Positions 26,501 to 36,310 are shown, numbered from the stretch's first letter. The stretch: 64,000 bases of DNA from Flavobacterium endophyticum (GCF_003634455.1 NZ_RBLC01000001.1:186001-250000), one strand, 5' to 3'. Notes: generated by a model not told the origin, from the letters alone. Numbers and translations are program-made.

Positions 26501-27968
26501 TTGAGCCCTTGCCTATTCTATTCATCACATTTTTTAGTACCAAATTAATATCCGAAGAAATAGCGAAAACATAATTCAGATATACATACGCAATCGTAAT
26601 CAATATTGATTTCAAGATGATATTCACATACGGATTAAAAGGAAAATCCCAGAAATAGAAAGCACAGAACAATACGATTATAATCCCGAACGATTTTAAG
26701 GTATTTCTAGTAAACGGATAGAGATCCATCTTTTTTACCACAAACAAAAGCTTGATGGTATTGTAAACGAAGATTGAAATAAAGGTAGCCAAGGCCGAAC
26801 CTGTAATGCCATACATCGGTATAAAAAGCATGTTTAATCCGATCATCATTACGACCAAAAGCAAGCCGAAAAGCAAGACCATACGATAGTATTTCGTATT
26901 GAGAATGATAGCATTGTTATTTCCTAAGATTACATCATAAAACTTTCCAAGGCCAATCAAGAAAACACTCAAAATTCCGGCTTCATAATTCCCTGGAATT
27001 ACCAGATAGAGCTGTTTGATATTCAAGAAGATTCCCAGCATCACCAAACCGCCAAATACCTGCAGGCTTATGGCACTTTTTTTATACAGCTCGTTCAATT
27101 CCTCCATCTTTTCTTCGCTCATCAGGCGCGCCGTGATCGGGTAGATAATCTGCAGCATGGCACGACTCGGAACTGCGATAACCGTCGCAATATAAATAGC
27201 AACAGAATATACTGCATTCTTGCTGATTTCTTCATATGCCGGAATCATTACCTTATCAAAATCAAGCAATAAAACCGCAACGCTTCCCGATAGTATGATA
27301 AAAAAAGAATAGCCAAAAATATCCTTTACGTTTTCAGGAACCTTGACATGGAAGGTAGGCATCTTGACATACATCGCATATATAATCATCGCTAGCATCT
27401 GCAAACCATACGCTCCGGCAATGCAATAAATAAACGTATCCTTGTCAATCCATCCTAAATAAATAGAACACAAAAGAACAGTCGTCAGGATCCTTACCAA
27501 GACTTCGCTGATAAAATTTCCAAAAACAGACTTCATGTGTACTTTTACCCACGCATAAAAAATCTCAAAATAGCCCATAAACAAGCCTACGACAGGAATC
27601 AGCCACAGAAAAGGCTCGACTGTAGGGTTGTCTTCCACAATCCAAGAAGCAATCTTCTCGTAGCCAAAAATCGTAATGATGCTGATCGGAACAATCAGCA
27701 ATAGCGGCATCAAGAGCATAAAGCTCAAGAAACGCTCACGTTCTGTTTCATCTTTGTATTTCGCATAAAACCGAATTAGTGTGCTATGAACGCCAAACGC
27801 CATCAGCGGCATCATGATATTGGCGGCCGAAAGCAAAAATGAAACGATTCCGTAATGCGTCTTGCCTAAAAAGCTGGTGTAGAGAAAAAGTGCATTAACA
27901 GCGCCAATACCAAAACCAAAATAGGTAACGGCAATGTTCTTGGCAGACTGATTTAATACGATTCCCAT
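26496..27968 (-). CDS. Oligosaccharide flippase (Wzx/MATE-like)
   Basis: This 490-residue polytopic protein has about 12-14 hydrophobic helices and begins MGIVLNQSAKNIAVTYFGFGIG, typical of polysaccharide-biosynthesis (PST/Wzx) flippases. Such proteins flip undecaprenyl-linked glycans across the inner membrane. It lies downstream of a glycosyltransferase and a YfhO protein on the same strand with gaps of about 45 bp. A surface-glycan role for the operon is therefore reasonable, although the glycan cannot be identified. Confidence 0.88.
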   Translation of the reverse strand: MGIVLNQSAKNIAVTYFGFGIGAVNALFLYTSFLGKTHYGIVSFLLSAANIMMPLMAFGVHSTLIRFYAKYKDETERERFLSFMLLMPLLLIVPISIITIFGYEKIASWIVEDNPTVEPFLWLIPVVGLFMGYFEIFYAWVKVHMKSVFGNFISEVLVRILTTVLLCSIYLGWIDKDTFIYCIAGAYGLQMLAMIIYAMYVKMPTFHVKVPENVKDIFGYSFFIILSGSVAVLLLDFDKVMIPAYEEISKNAVYSVAIYIATVIAVPSRAMLQIIYPITARLMSEEKMEELNELYKKSAISLQVFGGLVMLGIFLNIKQLYLVIPGNYEAGILSVFLIGLGKFYDVILGNNNAIILNTKYYRMVLLFGLLLVVMMIGLNMLFIPMYGITGSALATFISIFVYNTIKLLFVVKKMDLYPFTRNTLKSFGIIIVLFCAFYFWDFPFNPYVNIILKSILITIAYVYLNYVFAISSDINLVLKNVMNRIGKGSK

Positions 27969-28011
27969 GTGAAGATTTTAGATTTTTGATTTAAGATTTT
28001 TGTTGATCTTA
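27969..28011. repeat. AT-rich simple-sequence spacer
   Basis: Near-repeats of GATTTTTGATTTAAGATTT between the flippase and glycosyltransferase genes. It is the same class as blocks at 29287, 44995, 47197, 53380, 53603 and 55200. Confidence 0.5.
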
Positions 28012-29286
28012 TTACACTATTTTTGAGAGCTTTTCTGTCAGGCTTTTGCGACTGTATTGCTGTAATCCTACTGCGTAGGTTTTTAATTTTCCTTCTTTGA
28101 AAAGCGCATAATTGGCCAAGATATTAGATTTCAAGGCATCGAACTCATCGTAATTAAAAAATGCTCCTGTATTCGTTTCCTTAATGATCGTGGCAAAGTC
28201 TGAACCTTCTGGACCAATAGCCAAAATAGGCCTTTCTGAAGCCATATATTCAAATAATTTTCCAGGGATAATACTTTTAGTGTCTTCGGAATTAATTTCA
28301 ATCAGCAAAAGCATTTGCGACTTTCTCTGATGTTCTACTGCCGTCTTGTGCGAAACATAGCCCAGATTACTCACGTAACGATCAAGTCGGAACTCTGATA
28401 TCGCATCCAATACTTCTTGGCTTACGGCTCCGATTAATTTTAGCTCAAAATCTTTTTTGAAGTCCGGATTTTCCTTGATGATTTCTTTGAGGCATTTCCA
28501 TAAGATTCTTGGGTTTCTTTCGGACAAAAAAGAACCAATATGCGCTAGGCTGAATTTTTCATCCAGCGACTGTTTTTCTACTTTTTCGACATCAAAACCA
28601 TTCGTAATCACTTCGATAGGTTTTGAAGTTAGTGCTTCAAATTCCTTTTTTGTAGTATTGCTGGTCACTAAAATTTTATCAGCACCATTCAAGACAATCG
28701 ATTCCAATTCCTTATGTTTTCTAGAAGCCGAAGCCGATAATTTCAATTGGGAGTGATAGCCTATAGTCGTCCACGGATCGCGGAAATCGGCAAGCCATTG
28801 CACTTTTGTTCTTTCTTTCAGCGCCAGTCCGATCAAATGAAGGCTATGTGGCGGACCCGAGGTAATTATTGTATCGATTCCGTTTTCCTTGATGTATTTT
28901 TCCAAAAACAATACCGATGGTTTTACCCAAAACACCCTCGCATCCGGAATAAAAACATTGCCACGGATCCAAAGTAAAAGTTTTTCCAAAAGGGATTGTT
29001 TCTTTTGGTTTGGGATAATGCCTGAACTGATTTTCTTGGTCTTTTTCTTCGAAAAAACAGAAGCAAAGCCATACGGCTCAAAAATCTTGTTCTTCAAGAT
29101 GATTGCCTTGTCCGAAACTTCGCTAACCAATCCTTCATCTATAATCGGATAAGTCGGATTTTCGGGAACATACACTATAGGCTGTATGCCAAAGTCTGGC
29201 AGGTACTTCACAAACTTCAGCCAGCGCTGTACTCCGGGTCCTCCGGCGGGCGGCCAATAATAAGTTATGATAAGTACTTTTTTCAA
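28012..29286 (-). CDS. Glycosyltransferase, GT4-like (GT-B fold)
   Basis: This 424-residue protein begins KKVLIITYYWPPAGGPGVQRWLKF, the characteristic opening of a family of GT-B glycosyltransferases. The donor-domain region contains FEYMASERPILAIGPEGSDF, whose E residue is the usual nucleotide-sugar contact. It probably transfers a sugar to a lipid-linked or protein-linked glycan at the cytosolic face. The start codon appears to be TTG, since no in-frame ATG precedes the family-typical N-terminus. It lies between the YfhO and flippase genes. Confidence 0.88.
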   Translation of the reverse strand: MKKVLIITYYWPPAGGPGVQRWLKFVKYLPDFGIQPIVYVPENPTYPIIDEGLVSEVSDKAIILKNKIFEPYGFASVFSKKKTKKISSGIIPNQKKQSLLEKLLLWIRGNVFIPDARVFWVKPSVLFLEKYIKENGIDTIITSGPPHSLHLIGLALKERTKVQWLADFRDPWTTIGYHSQLKLSASASRKHKELESIVLNGADKILVTSNTTKKEFEALTSKPIEVITNGFDVEKVEKQSLDEKFSLAHIGSFLSERNPRILWKCLKEIIKENPDFKKDFELKLIGAVSQEVLDAISEFRLDRYVSNLGYVSHKTAVEHQRKSQMLLLIEINSEDTKSIIPGKLFEYMASERPILAIGPEGSDFATIIKETNTGAFFNYDEFDALKSNILANYALFKEGKLKTYAVGLQQYSRKSLTEKLSKIV

Positions 29287-29331
29287 AATTATGAGTTATG
29301 AATTAGGAATTATGAGTTATAACTCGATAAC
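29287..29331. repeat. AT-rich simple-sequence spacer
   Basis: Near-repeats of AATTATGAGTTATGAATTAGG between the glycosyltransferase and YfhO genes. Confidence 0.5.
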
Positions 29332-31785
29332 TTAATTTTTAGGTTCGGATTTCTTCCTTTTGTTTTCGAAATAGATGCCTCCCGCTAAAAGCAATAGCAT
29401 CAATATTGAGCTGATTAACGTAATCGTGCTTCCTGTTTTTACTACTTGAGGCTCGAATTTAAACTCAATCGTATGTTTTCCTGCAGGCACTTCCAATCCT
29501 CTTAAAGTATAGTCTACCCTAAAATGTTCAGTTTCTTTGCCATCAATTGTCACTTTCCATCCTTTTGGATAATAGATTTCAGAAAAAACGGCCAGGCCTT
29601 TATTGGCGTTATTAGAAGTATATTTCAAATGGTTCGGCTTGTAGCTGTTCAGCACGATCGTTGCCGTGCTGTCTTTTTGATACGTTTTTGAAATCGGATT
29701 CTTAAACTCTTTCTGGTTGAAAACCGCTTGGTTTTTAGTATCTAATTTATCCAAAGCCTTCATCTCCTCGTCTGGCGTGTTTACGAATTTTACTTCTTTT
29801 ACAAACCAAGCATTGCCGTTGGCATCAGGATTTATAATCGGATACTCCTGCCCTTTTTCATCAACTTGGATGACATATTTGGTATTCAGCATGTTCAACA
29901 CGTTCAAGTTGTTTTTGCCAATCTGATAGTCAAAAAGTTGCTCTATTCTTCTCGGCCTTACGGCACTGTAACCCGACAATGATTTGTGGAAATAAGATGT
30001 TCTGGCCTGCAGTCTTCCTGCAATTTCATAGACGCGGTATTGGGTCGTATCTTTTAAAATCTGCAAATCAGAATGCGTCGGCTGAAACGGCTCGTTCACT
30101 TCTCTTGCGCTTACAAAACCAGTACTATCTAAATAGTTTTTGTCAATAAAAAACAAATCGCCGATCATAAAAAGACCGACCAAAATAACCGCAAAAGTCT
30201 GCGATAATTTATTTTTCACATGCAGCCATAACAAACCCGCAGCTACTAAGATCAATAATCCAGAACGTAGCAGGTCTCTATTATACATGCTTTTTCTATC
30301 TTCTCTTAACGCTTCCACAAAGCCAGAGCCGAAAGCATCGCTTCCTTGTGCTTGGCTAAACATTTGCTGCATTTGGGCATCATACGGTCCTGTAAAATCA
30401 AACATACTTTTAGCTACAAAAAGCAATACGATGATTCCTAAGCTTACGCCTGCAGCTAATTTCAAGGATTTCCACTGTTCGTCTTTTTCGGATTTGAAAA
30501 AACTTTGGAGTCCCATAATTGCCAGAACCGGAATACACAATTCAAGGATTACCTGAATCGACGAAACCGCCCTGAATTTATCGTACATCGGAACAAAGTC
30601 GATGAAAAAGTCAGTCATGATTGGGAAGTTCTTTCCCCAAGAAAGCAGTAGCGAGAAAATAGCTCCTGCTAAAAACGCATATTTTATTTTTCTTTTATCG
30701 TGGAACAAGGCCAAAATGCATAAAAAGAAAACGACAGCGCCAATATAAGCGGGAGCCGCCACGATAGGCTGATCTCCCCAATAAGTTTTGGCGTAGGCTT
30801 CTGTAAAGCCTTTCGCTTCTTCTGGAGTGGCTCCTTGAGCAGAGATAAACTCGTATACTTTAGATTCGCTTCCTAAGTGTTCAGAATTGGATCCTCCAAA
30901 CAATCTTGGCGCAAATAGGTTCAAGCTCTCAGAGATTCCGTAGCTGTATTCCGTGATATAGTCATACGACATCGATGACGTCGTGCTGTTTTTAGAACCA
31001 TCAGGATTGTAGGTCAGCTCGCTTTTGCCACGCATACTGAAGTCTGCATACTCAGAAGTCGCCATAAGACTGGTCGCATTCGCTCCAATAGCCAGAATTC
31101 CTGCCACTGCAAATACTCCAAGGGCATATAAAAATCCTTTATAATCTTTCTGCTTGATGTATTTGTATAGAAAAAAGATACCTAATATCAGCAATAAAAA
31201 CAAAAGGTAATAGGTCATCTGGAAGTGGTTTGCGTTGATTTCCAAAGCGCCGGCTACCATCGTAAGCAGACCTCCCAAGATATATTTTCGCCTAAAGACC
31301 AAAACCACACCGGCTACAACCAGCGGCATATAAGCGATGGCATGGGCCTTGGCATTGTGCCCTACACCTAATATGATAATCAAATAAGTCGAAAAACCAA
31401 AGGCGAGAGCCCCGAAAAAGGCCTTGAGCGGATCGACTCTAAGTACTAATAGCAATCCGTAAAAACCGAGAAAGTACAAGAAAAGATAATCGGCAGGACG
31501 AGGCAGAAAACGCAACGCATCATCCAGCGCACCTACAAAATCATTCGGGTATTTGGCTCCTAATTGGTAAGTCGGCATTCCGCCAAAAGCAGCATTTGTC
31601 CAATACGGCTCTTCTTTTTCCTTGGCTCGGAAATCGTTCTGCTCTTTTGCCATACCTGTATACTGCGCAATATCAGACTGGTAAATCTGCTTGCCCTGCA
31701 TTACAGGATAAAAATAAATTAGGGAAACCAAAACAAAGCCTAAAATGGCCAATAAGTGAGGATAATACTTGCTGATTATTTTCAT
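29332..31785 (-). CDS. YfhO-family membrane protein (GT-C-like)
   Basis: This 817-residue protein has about 13 membrane helices and an N-terminal motif AQYTGMAKEQNDFRAK, containing the acidic residue typical of GT-C/YfhO first loops. The C-terminal periplasmic part includes FSEIYYPKGWKVTIDGKE, diagnostic of YfhO, and a final helix. B. subtilis YfhO is involved in glycosylating lipoteichoic acid, so a glycosyltransferase role at the outer face of the membrane is plausible. A TATATTTG promoter element lies at 31837-31844. It heads the three-gene glycan operon. Confidence 0.9.
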   Translation of the reverse strand: MKIISKYYPHLLAILGFVLVSLIYFYPVMQGKQIYQSDIAQYTGMAKEQNDFRAKEKEEPYWTNAAFGGMPTYQLGAKYPNDFVGALDDALRFLPRPADYLFLYFLGFYGLLLVLRVDPLKAFFGALAFGFSTYLIIILGVGHNAKAHAIAYMPLVVAGVVLVFRRKYILGGLLTMVAGALEINANHFQMTYYLLFLLLILGIFFLYKYIKQKDYKGFLYALGVFAVAGILAIGANATSLMATSEYADFSMRGKSELTYNPDGSKNSTTSSMSYDYITEYSYGISESLNLFAPRLFGGSNSEHLGSESKVYEFISAQGATPEEAKGFTEAYAKTYWGDQPIVAAPAYIGAVVFFLCILALFHDKRKIKYAFLAGAIFSLLLSWGKNFPIMTDFFIDFVPMYDKFRAVSSIQVILELCIPVLAIMGLQSFFKSEKDEQWKSLKLAAGVSLGIIVLLFVAKSMFDFTGPYDAQMQQMFSQAQGSDAFGSGFVEALREDRKSMYNRDLLRSGLLILVAAGLLWLHVKNKLSQTFAVILVGLFMIGDLFFIDKNYLDSTGFVSAREVNEPFQPTHSDLQILKDTTQYRVYEIAGRLQARTSYFHKSLSGYSAVRPRRIEQLFDYQIGKNNLNVLNMLNTKYVIQVDEKGQEYPIINPDANGNAWFVKEVKFVNTPDEEMKALDKLDTKNQAVFNQKEFKNPISKTYQKDSTATIVLNSYKPNHLKYTSNNANKGLAVFSEIYYPKGWKVTIDGKETEHFRVDYTLRGLEVPAGKHTIEFKFEPQVVKTGSTITLISSILMLLLLAGGIYFENKRKKSEPKN

Positions 31786-31836
31786 ACGGTGTAAATTGAA
31801 AACAAATAAATAAAGGCGTGAAGATACGCTTTACCG

Positions 31837-31844
31837 CAAATATA
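31837..31844 (-). promoter_or_regulatory. -7 promoter element of the YfhO-glycosyltransferase-flippase operon
   Basis: Minus strand TATATTTG followed by CGGTAAA, 51 nt upstream of the YfhO ATG. Confidence 0.55.
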
Positions 31845-31857
31845 TTCAAAGAAAAGT

Positions 31858-32136
31858 TTAGTCTATTTCTTCGTAATCGATGTACTCGCCTACTTTTTTA
31901 GTCTCACGAGGCCTGTCTGATCTTCTGTTGGTATTGGTGTTGCCGTTTACAAAATCATCTTGGCTGTTCTGTCTTTGGTAATTTTGCTGCTGCTGTTGAA
32001 AACTCTGTTCTGCTTTTTGCACTACAGTTCGTACCATGATTGGAAAAAATATCCTAGCCAACAGCTTGAAGCCGTAATAAATACAGACAAGGATAAACAA
32101 GGTTTTCAAAACTCCGTTAAATGAAGCGAATTGCAT
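31858..32136 (-). CDS. DUF4834-family small membrane protein
   Basis: This 92-residue protein has one N-terminal helix (VLKTLFILVCIYYGFKLLARIFFPI). A Gln-rich segment (SFQQQQQNYQRQNSQ) and an acidic/basic tail ending VGEYIDYEEID follow, the pattern of DUF4834. Function is unknown. It lies directly upstream of YfhO on the same strand, an arrangement I recall as common in flavobacteria. Confidence 0.8.
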   Translation of the reverse strand: MQFASFNGVLKTLFILVCIYYGFKLLARIFFPIMVRTVVQKAEQSFQQQQQNYQRQNSQDDFVNGNTNTNRRSDRPRETKKVGEYIDYEEID

Positions 32137-32218
32137 AATCTAAAATTTTAAAGCGTAAAATTAGCAAATAGAACGCTTAAATTTAAAATATCCTTCTTAA
32201 ATAAATAATAAATTATAG

Positions 32219-32226
32219 TACTTTTG
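32219..32226 (+). promoter_or_regulatory. -7 promoter element of the 32247 gene
   Basis: TACTTTTG matches TAnnTTTG, 20 nt upstream of the ATG at 32247. Confidence 0.55.
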
Positions 32227-32246
32227 GGTTATACTAACCATTGCTA

Positions 32247-33230
32247 ATGAAAACCACAGAGAATATGTCAAAATTAAGATTTGCTTCCTTACTGTTCTTC
32301 GCCTTCTGTTCTTCTGCGATTTATGCCCAATTTACTGACGATATCAACTCCAACCGACCTGGAGAATCCATGTCTGGATTTTCAGTCGGAAAGACCGTAT
32401 TTCAGGCTGAAGCTGGAATTTATGCTTTGGCAGAAGACCATGACCTTCTAAATTACGACGCCAAAGGATTTGGCCTTGATCTGGCACTCCGTTATGGCGC
32501 TTTCCTAGAGCAGTTGGAATTCATCATGAACCTGCAATATCAGGCTGACCAGTACAATACCGTTTTAGAATCAGAAAACAGAAACGCAGTGAAAAAACTG
32601 ACGCTTGGTGCCAAATACCTCATCTATGATCCTTTTAAAAATTACGAAGAAAAAGTAAACATCTATAGCTGGAAAGCCAACCACCGATTCAAATGGAGAC
32701 AATTTATTCCTGCCGTGGGCGTATATGCCGGAGCTAATATCAATTTCTCCAACAATCCGTATACTTTTCCGACCGACCCGAAGATCAGCCCAAAGCTGAT
32801 GGTTATTACCCAAAACCATTTCGGAAGCCGCTATGTGTTCGTCATGAATATTATTGCCGACAGGATTACTACCGATTATCCAAGCTACGGAATCATCGCG
32901 ACCATGACCCGAGGATTTAACGAAAAATGGTCTGGATTTTTAGAACTCCAAGGCTACCAAAGTGATTATTATTCTGATGCCATCGGGCGTGTAGGTGCGG
33001 CTTATCTTTTGCAGCCTAACTTGCAGGTCGATGCCTCTATCAGCAAAAACATCAAGGATACGCCTTCGATTTTCTACGGAGGAGTTGGTGTTTCTTGGAG
33101 ATTCGATGGCTTCTACAAAGACATCATGATTCAAGGTCCGGACAAGAGCGACAAAAAAGATAAAAAGAAGGACAAGAAAAAAGAAGAAGAGAAAAAACGA
33201 ATTGACGAAGTCGGAGGAGAAAAAGAATAA
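32247..33230 (+). CDS. Outer-membrane transporter-like beta-barrel protein
   Basis: The protein is about 327 residues. A signal peptide ends SSAIYAQ, and alternating hydrophobic/aromatic strands typical of the phenol-degradation MetA-like outer-membrane barrels follow (DINSNRPGESMSGFSVG near the mature N-terminus, SWRFDGFYKD as last strand). An unusual Lys/Asp/Glu-rich tail follows the barrel (about 30 residues with DKKDKKKDKKKEEEKKR), probably periplasmic and disordered. A second ATG at 32265 would give a shorter signal peptide. The next gene begins 6 bp downstream, so the two are co-transcribed. The substrate is unknown. Confidence 0.75.
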   Translation: MKTTENMSKLRFASLLFFAFCSSAIYAQFTDDINSNRPGESMSGFSVGKTVFQAEAGIYALAEDHDLLNYDAKGFGLDLALRYGAFLEQLEFIMNLQYQADQYNTVLESENRNAVKKLTLGAKYLIYDPFKNYEEKVNIYSWKANHRFKWRQFIPAVGVYAGANINFSNNPYTFPTDPKISPKLMVITQNHFGSRYVFVMNIIADRITTDYPSYGIIATMTRGFNEKWSGFLELQGYQSDYYSDAIGRVGAAYLLQPNLQVDASISKNIKDTPSIFYGGVGVSWRFDGFYKDIMIQGPDKSDKKDKKKDKKKEEEKKRIDEVGGEKE

Positions 33231-33236
33231 CAAGCA

Positions 33237-34355
33237 ATGATAACAATTAAAGAAGCGAATACCAAAGCCCTGCTTTTGGACTACGTAAAATTTCCATTTT
33301 CACTATACAAAGACAACAAATATTGGGTTCCGCCCATCATAAGCGAAGAATTAGAAACCTTCGACAAGACTAAAAATCCAGCTTTTGCCAGCGCCGACGC
33401 CAAATTCTATCTGGCTTACAAAGACAATACTATTGTCGGAAGAATTGCCGCTATCATCAACTGGAACGAAGTCAAAGACCAAGGCAAGAAAAAAGTACGA
33501 TTCGGCTGGTTTGATGTGATCGACGATATCGAAGTTACCAAAGCGCTTTTAGAAAAAGTGCACGAATTCGGAAAAGAAAACCAGCTTGAATATGTCGAAG
33601 GTCCTGTAGGCTTTTCCAATCTCGACAAAGTAGGTGTGCTTACGGAAGGTTTCGACCAGATCAGTACCATGATTACGTGGTATAATTTCCCTTACTACAA
33701 AGAACATTTCGAAAAGCTCGGAATGACGGTCGAAAAAGAATATGTCGAAAGCAAATTTCCGTTCAGCAACGTAAAGCCTGAATTTTTCCTCAAGGTGAAC
33801 GACCTTATCATAAAAAGGTACCAGCTCAAGCCGCTGAATTTCAAATCTACTAAAGATGTGATGCCGTATGTAGACAAGATGTTCGACCTGTTCAACAAGA
33901 GCTATGCCGACTTGGCTTCTTTTGTGGCGATAACGGATATCCAGAAAGAATATTTTAAGAAAAAATACATCAGCTTTATCAATCCAGAGTTTATCAAGTT
34001 TATCGAAGATAAAGACCAGAACATTGTTGCTTTTAGTATCGTAATGCCTTCCTTTTCTGAAGCACTGCAGAAAGCCAAAGGAAAGCTATTCCCTTTTGGA
34101 TTCTTGCACCTGCTTAAAGCCAGGAAGAACAGCAAGGATATGATTTTCTACCTGATCGGCGTTGATCCGGAATACCAGAACAAGGGCGTAACAGCTATCA
34201 TCTTCAACGAATATTACAAGACTTTTACAGAAAAGGGAATCCAAACCTGCTACAGGACACCGGAACTGACCGACAATACGGCCATCCACAACCTGTGGAA
34301 GCACTTTGAGCCTGTGATCCACAAAAGGAGATGCACCTATGTAAAAAACCTATAA
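33237..34355 (+). CDS. GNAT-like acyltransferase domain protein
   Basis: This 372-residue cytosolic protein has an N-terminal region KFPFSLYKDNKYWVPPI and a mid-protein GPVGFSNLDKVGVL. The C-terminal half has GNAT-fold features: FYLIGVDPEYQNKGVTAIIFNEYY resembles the acetyl-CoA-binding motif A (Q/RxxGxG/A). Homologues are often labelled GTP cyclohydrolase, which the sequence does not support. The substrate is unknown. It follows the outer-membrane protein by 6 bp and ends at a terminator. Confidence 0.72.
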   Translation: MITIKEANTKALLLDYVKFPFSLYKDNKYWVPPIISEELETFDKTKNPAFASADAKFYLAYKDNTIVGRIAAIINWNEVKDQGKKKVRFGWFDVIDDIEVTKALLEKVHEFGKENQLEYVEGPVGFSNLDKVGVLTEGFDQISTMITWYNFPYYKEHFEKLGMTVEKEYVESKFPFSNVKPEFFLKVNDLIIKRYQLKPLNFKSTKDVMPYVDKMFDLFNKSYADLASFVAITDIQKEYFKKKYISFINPEFIKFIEDKDQNIVAFSIVMPSFSEALQKAKGKLFPFGFLHLLKARKNSKDMIFYLIGVDPEYQNKGVTAIIFNEYYKTFTEKGIQTCYRTPELTDNTAIHNLWKHFEPVIHKRRCTYVKNL

Positions 34356-34358
34356 CAT

Positions 34359-34396
34359 AAAAAAGTTCCAGCACTTTCGTACTGGAACTTTTTTAT
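34359..34396. terminator. Bidirectional rho-independent terminator
   Basis: AAGTTCCAG/CTGGAACTT stem, flanking A- and T-runs, between convergent genes. Confidence 0.85.
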
Positions 34397-34412
34397 ACTT
34401 AATTAATTCAAT

Positions 34413-34880
34413 CTATTCGCAGGCTACTTTTTTCAGCGCCATCTTCTCATCGAATTTCACTGATTTCTTGTCTTTAAAAACCTGCTTGTTATCTTTTTCG
34501 GTTATGTCTCCAAAGCCTTGCAGCAAGGCATCGCCTTTACGCAAGAAAACGGCTTCTCTTACGGAAGTCATGCCTTCCGACTGGAACATATAATCGGCAT
34601 ACAAAGTATCGCCTTTAAACATACCCGTAAACGTCCCTGTATTGCCGTCTTTTTCAAACAGGGCATACTTGAGGTCGCCCGATACATTATTGCCATTGGT
34701 TATGGCCAATGATAGACTAATCGTGTCTTTGCCGTTGGCATATTCATAACATTCTTTTGCAGGAGCCGTTATTTCCGGCTGTTCCATTTCAGGCTCTGTG
34801 ACAACTTGCGTATCTTCTGCTTTTTTATTGCAGGCCGCCAAGCTGATAATCATTCCCAATACTAAAAATCTGGTTTTCAT
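34413..34880 (-). CDS. Lipoprotein of unknown function
   Basis: This 155-residue protein has a lipoprotein signal (MKTRFLVLGMIISLAACNK, lipobox Cys17). A low-complexity Glu/Pro/Thr linker and a mature domain containing YANGKDTISLSLAITNGNNVSGDL follow. It resembles small envelope lipoproteins with a beta-rich domain. Function is unknown. It is convergent with the GNAT-like gene. Confidence 0.72.
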   Translation of the reverse strand: MKTRFLVLGMIISLAACNKKAEDTQVVTEPEMEQPEITAPAKECYEYANGKDTISLSLAITNGNNVSGDLKYALFEKDGNTGTFTGMFKGDTLYADYMFQSEGMTSVREAVFLRKGDALLQGFGDITEKDNKQVFKDKKSVKFDEKMALKKVACE

Positions 34881-34993
34881 AGGTGTTCTTTTTGTGGTTA
34901 GCAGTCCTAAAGGTAAAATTTTTAAGCGAGGCTTTTGTTAATTAAGTCGTAAAGTTGGAAAGCCTGAAAGTTGGGAAAGAGCAAATACTAAAT

Positions 34994-35026
34994 AAAAAAA
35001 GCCACCCTTTTCAGAATGGCTTTTTT
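34994..35026 (-). terminator. Terminator of the alpha-oxoamine synthase gene
   Basis: GCCA/TGGC stem extended by A7/T6, lying just after the stop of the minus-strand gene 35042-36310. Confidence 0.65.
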
Positions 35027-35041
35027 GCAATGTTTTCTATT

Positions 35042-36310
35042 TTATCGTTCGTCGCTTACGTCAACCGTAGTCTTGGCAGCGATTTCTTTGTAGGTTCCGT
35101 TTACCAGTTTTTCGCGTATCGCTTCAAAAGCAGACAGCGTTTCTTCGATGTCTCCAAGAGTATGCGAAGCCGTCGGAATCATACGCAACAAGATAATACC
35201 TTTAGGGATAACTGGATACACTACGATAGATAAGAAGATACCGTAGTTTTCTCTCAAGTCGTTTACCATTACCATAGCTTCAGGGATGCTTCCTTCAAGA
35301 TATACCGGAGTGATGCACGTATTGGTATCGCCAATGTTAAAACCTCTATCCTTCAATCCTTTTTGAAGCGCGTTTACGTTTTCCCAAAGCTTGTCTTTTA
35401 TTTCAGACGAGTTGCGCAGCAATTCCAGACGTTTCAACGAACCGATGGTTTGGATCATCGGAAGCGCTTTCGCGAACATTTGCGAACGCAGGTTGTATTT
35501 TAGGTAATCGATAATGTCTTTATCTGCAGCCACGAAAGCTCCAATATTCGCCATTGATTTGGCAAATGTAGAGAAATAGACGTCAATTCCATCTTGGCAT
35601 CCTTGCTCTTCTCCGGCACCGGCACCTGTTTTTCCAAGCGTACCGAAACCATGCGCGTCATCTACCAAAAGACGGAAATTGTATTTTTCTTTCATCGCCA
35701 CGATCTCTTTCAGCTTTCCTTGCTGTCCTCTCATCCCAAAAACACCTTCTGTGATAAAAAGGATTCCTCCACCTGTTTCGGTAGCCATTTTAGTGGCACG
35801 CTGCAGGTTTTTCTCCATGCTTTCCAGATCGTTGTGCTTGTACGTAAAACGCTTGCCCATGTGAAGACGGACTCCGTCAATGATACACGCATGCGAATCT
35901 ACGTCATACACTATAATATCGTTTTTAGTCACCAAGGCATCAATAATAGATACCATTCCTTGGTAGCCGAAATTCAAAAGATAAGCCGCCTCTTTCATTA
36001 CGAAGGTAGCAAGCTCGTTTTCCAATTGTTCGTGATACTTGGTATGTCCGCTCATCATACGGGCACCCATAGGATAGGCCGCTCCATAAGCTGCTGCTGC
36101 TTCCGTATCTGCCTTGCGTACTTCAGGGTGGTTGGCCAGTCCCAAATAATCGTTAAGACTCCAGTTCAAAATATCCTTTCCGTGAAATTTCATTCTCGGC
36201 CCTAAATCACCTTCCAATTTAGGAAACACATAATATCCTTCTGCCTGTGAAGCCCATTTTCCAAGAGGCCCCTTATTTTGCTGTATTCTTTCGAATAAAT
36301 CTTTTACCAT
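35042..36310 (-). CDS. Alpha-oxoamine synthase (serine palmitoyltransferase/cysteate acyltransferase-like PLP enzyme)
   Basis: This 422-residue fold-type I PLP enzyme shows LLVDDAHGFGTLG (PLP-ring contact D217/H220) and the Schiff-base lysine K251 in STFAKSMANIGAF. AYPMGARMMSGHTKYHEQLE near residue 90 is typical of the family that condenses an amino acid with acyl-CoA (SPT, KBL, BioF). Members in Bacteroidota make sphingoid bases or, with cysteate, the capnine base of sulfonolipids needed for gliding. Which substrate applies cannot be read from the sequence. An inverted repeat lies next to its promoter. Confidence 0.85.
   Translation of the reverse strand: MVKDLFERIQQNKGPLGKWASQAEGYYVFPKLEGDLGPRMKFHGKDILNWSLNDYLGLANHPEVRKADTEAAAAYGAAYPMGARMMSGHTKYHEQLENELATFVMKEAAYLLNFGYQGMVSIIDALVTKNDIIVYDVDSHACIIDGVRLHMGKRFTYKHNDLESMEKNLQRATKMATETGGGILFITEGVFGMRGQQGKLKEIVAMKEKYNFRLLVDDAHGFGTLGKTGAGAGEEQGCQDGIDVYFSTFAKSMANIGAFVAADKDIIDYLKYNLRSQMFAKALPMIQTIGSLKRLELLRNSSEIKDKLWENVNALQKGLKDRGFNIGDTNTCITPVYLEGSIPEAMVMVNDLRENYGIFLSIVVYPVIPKGIILLRMIPTASHTLGDIEETLSAFEAIREKLVNGTYKEIAAKTTVDVSDER

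Noticed and set aside
35594..36205. 203-codon plus-strand frame inside the alpha-oxoamine synthase gene
   Set aside because: Antisense shadow of a clear PLP enzyme; no promoter or domain.
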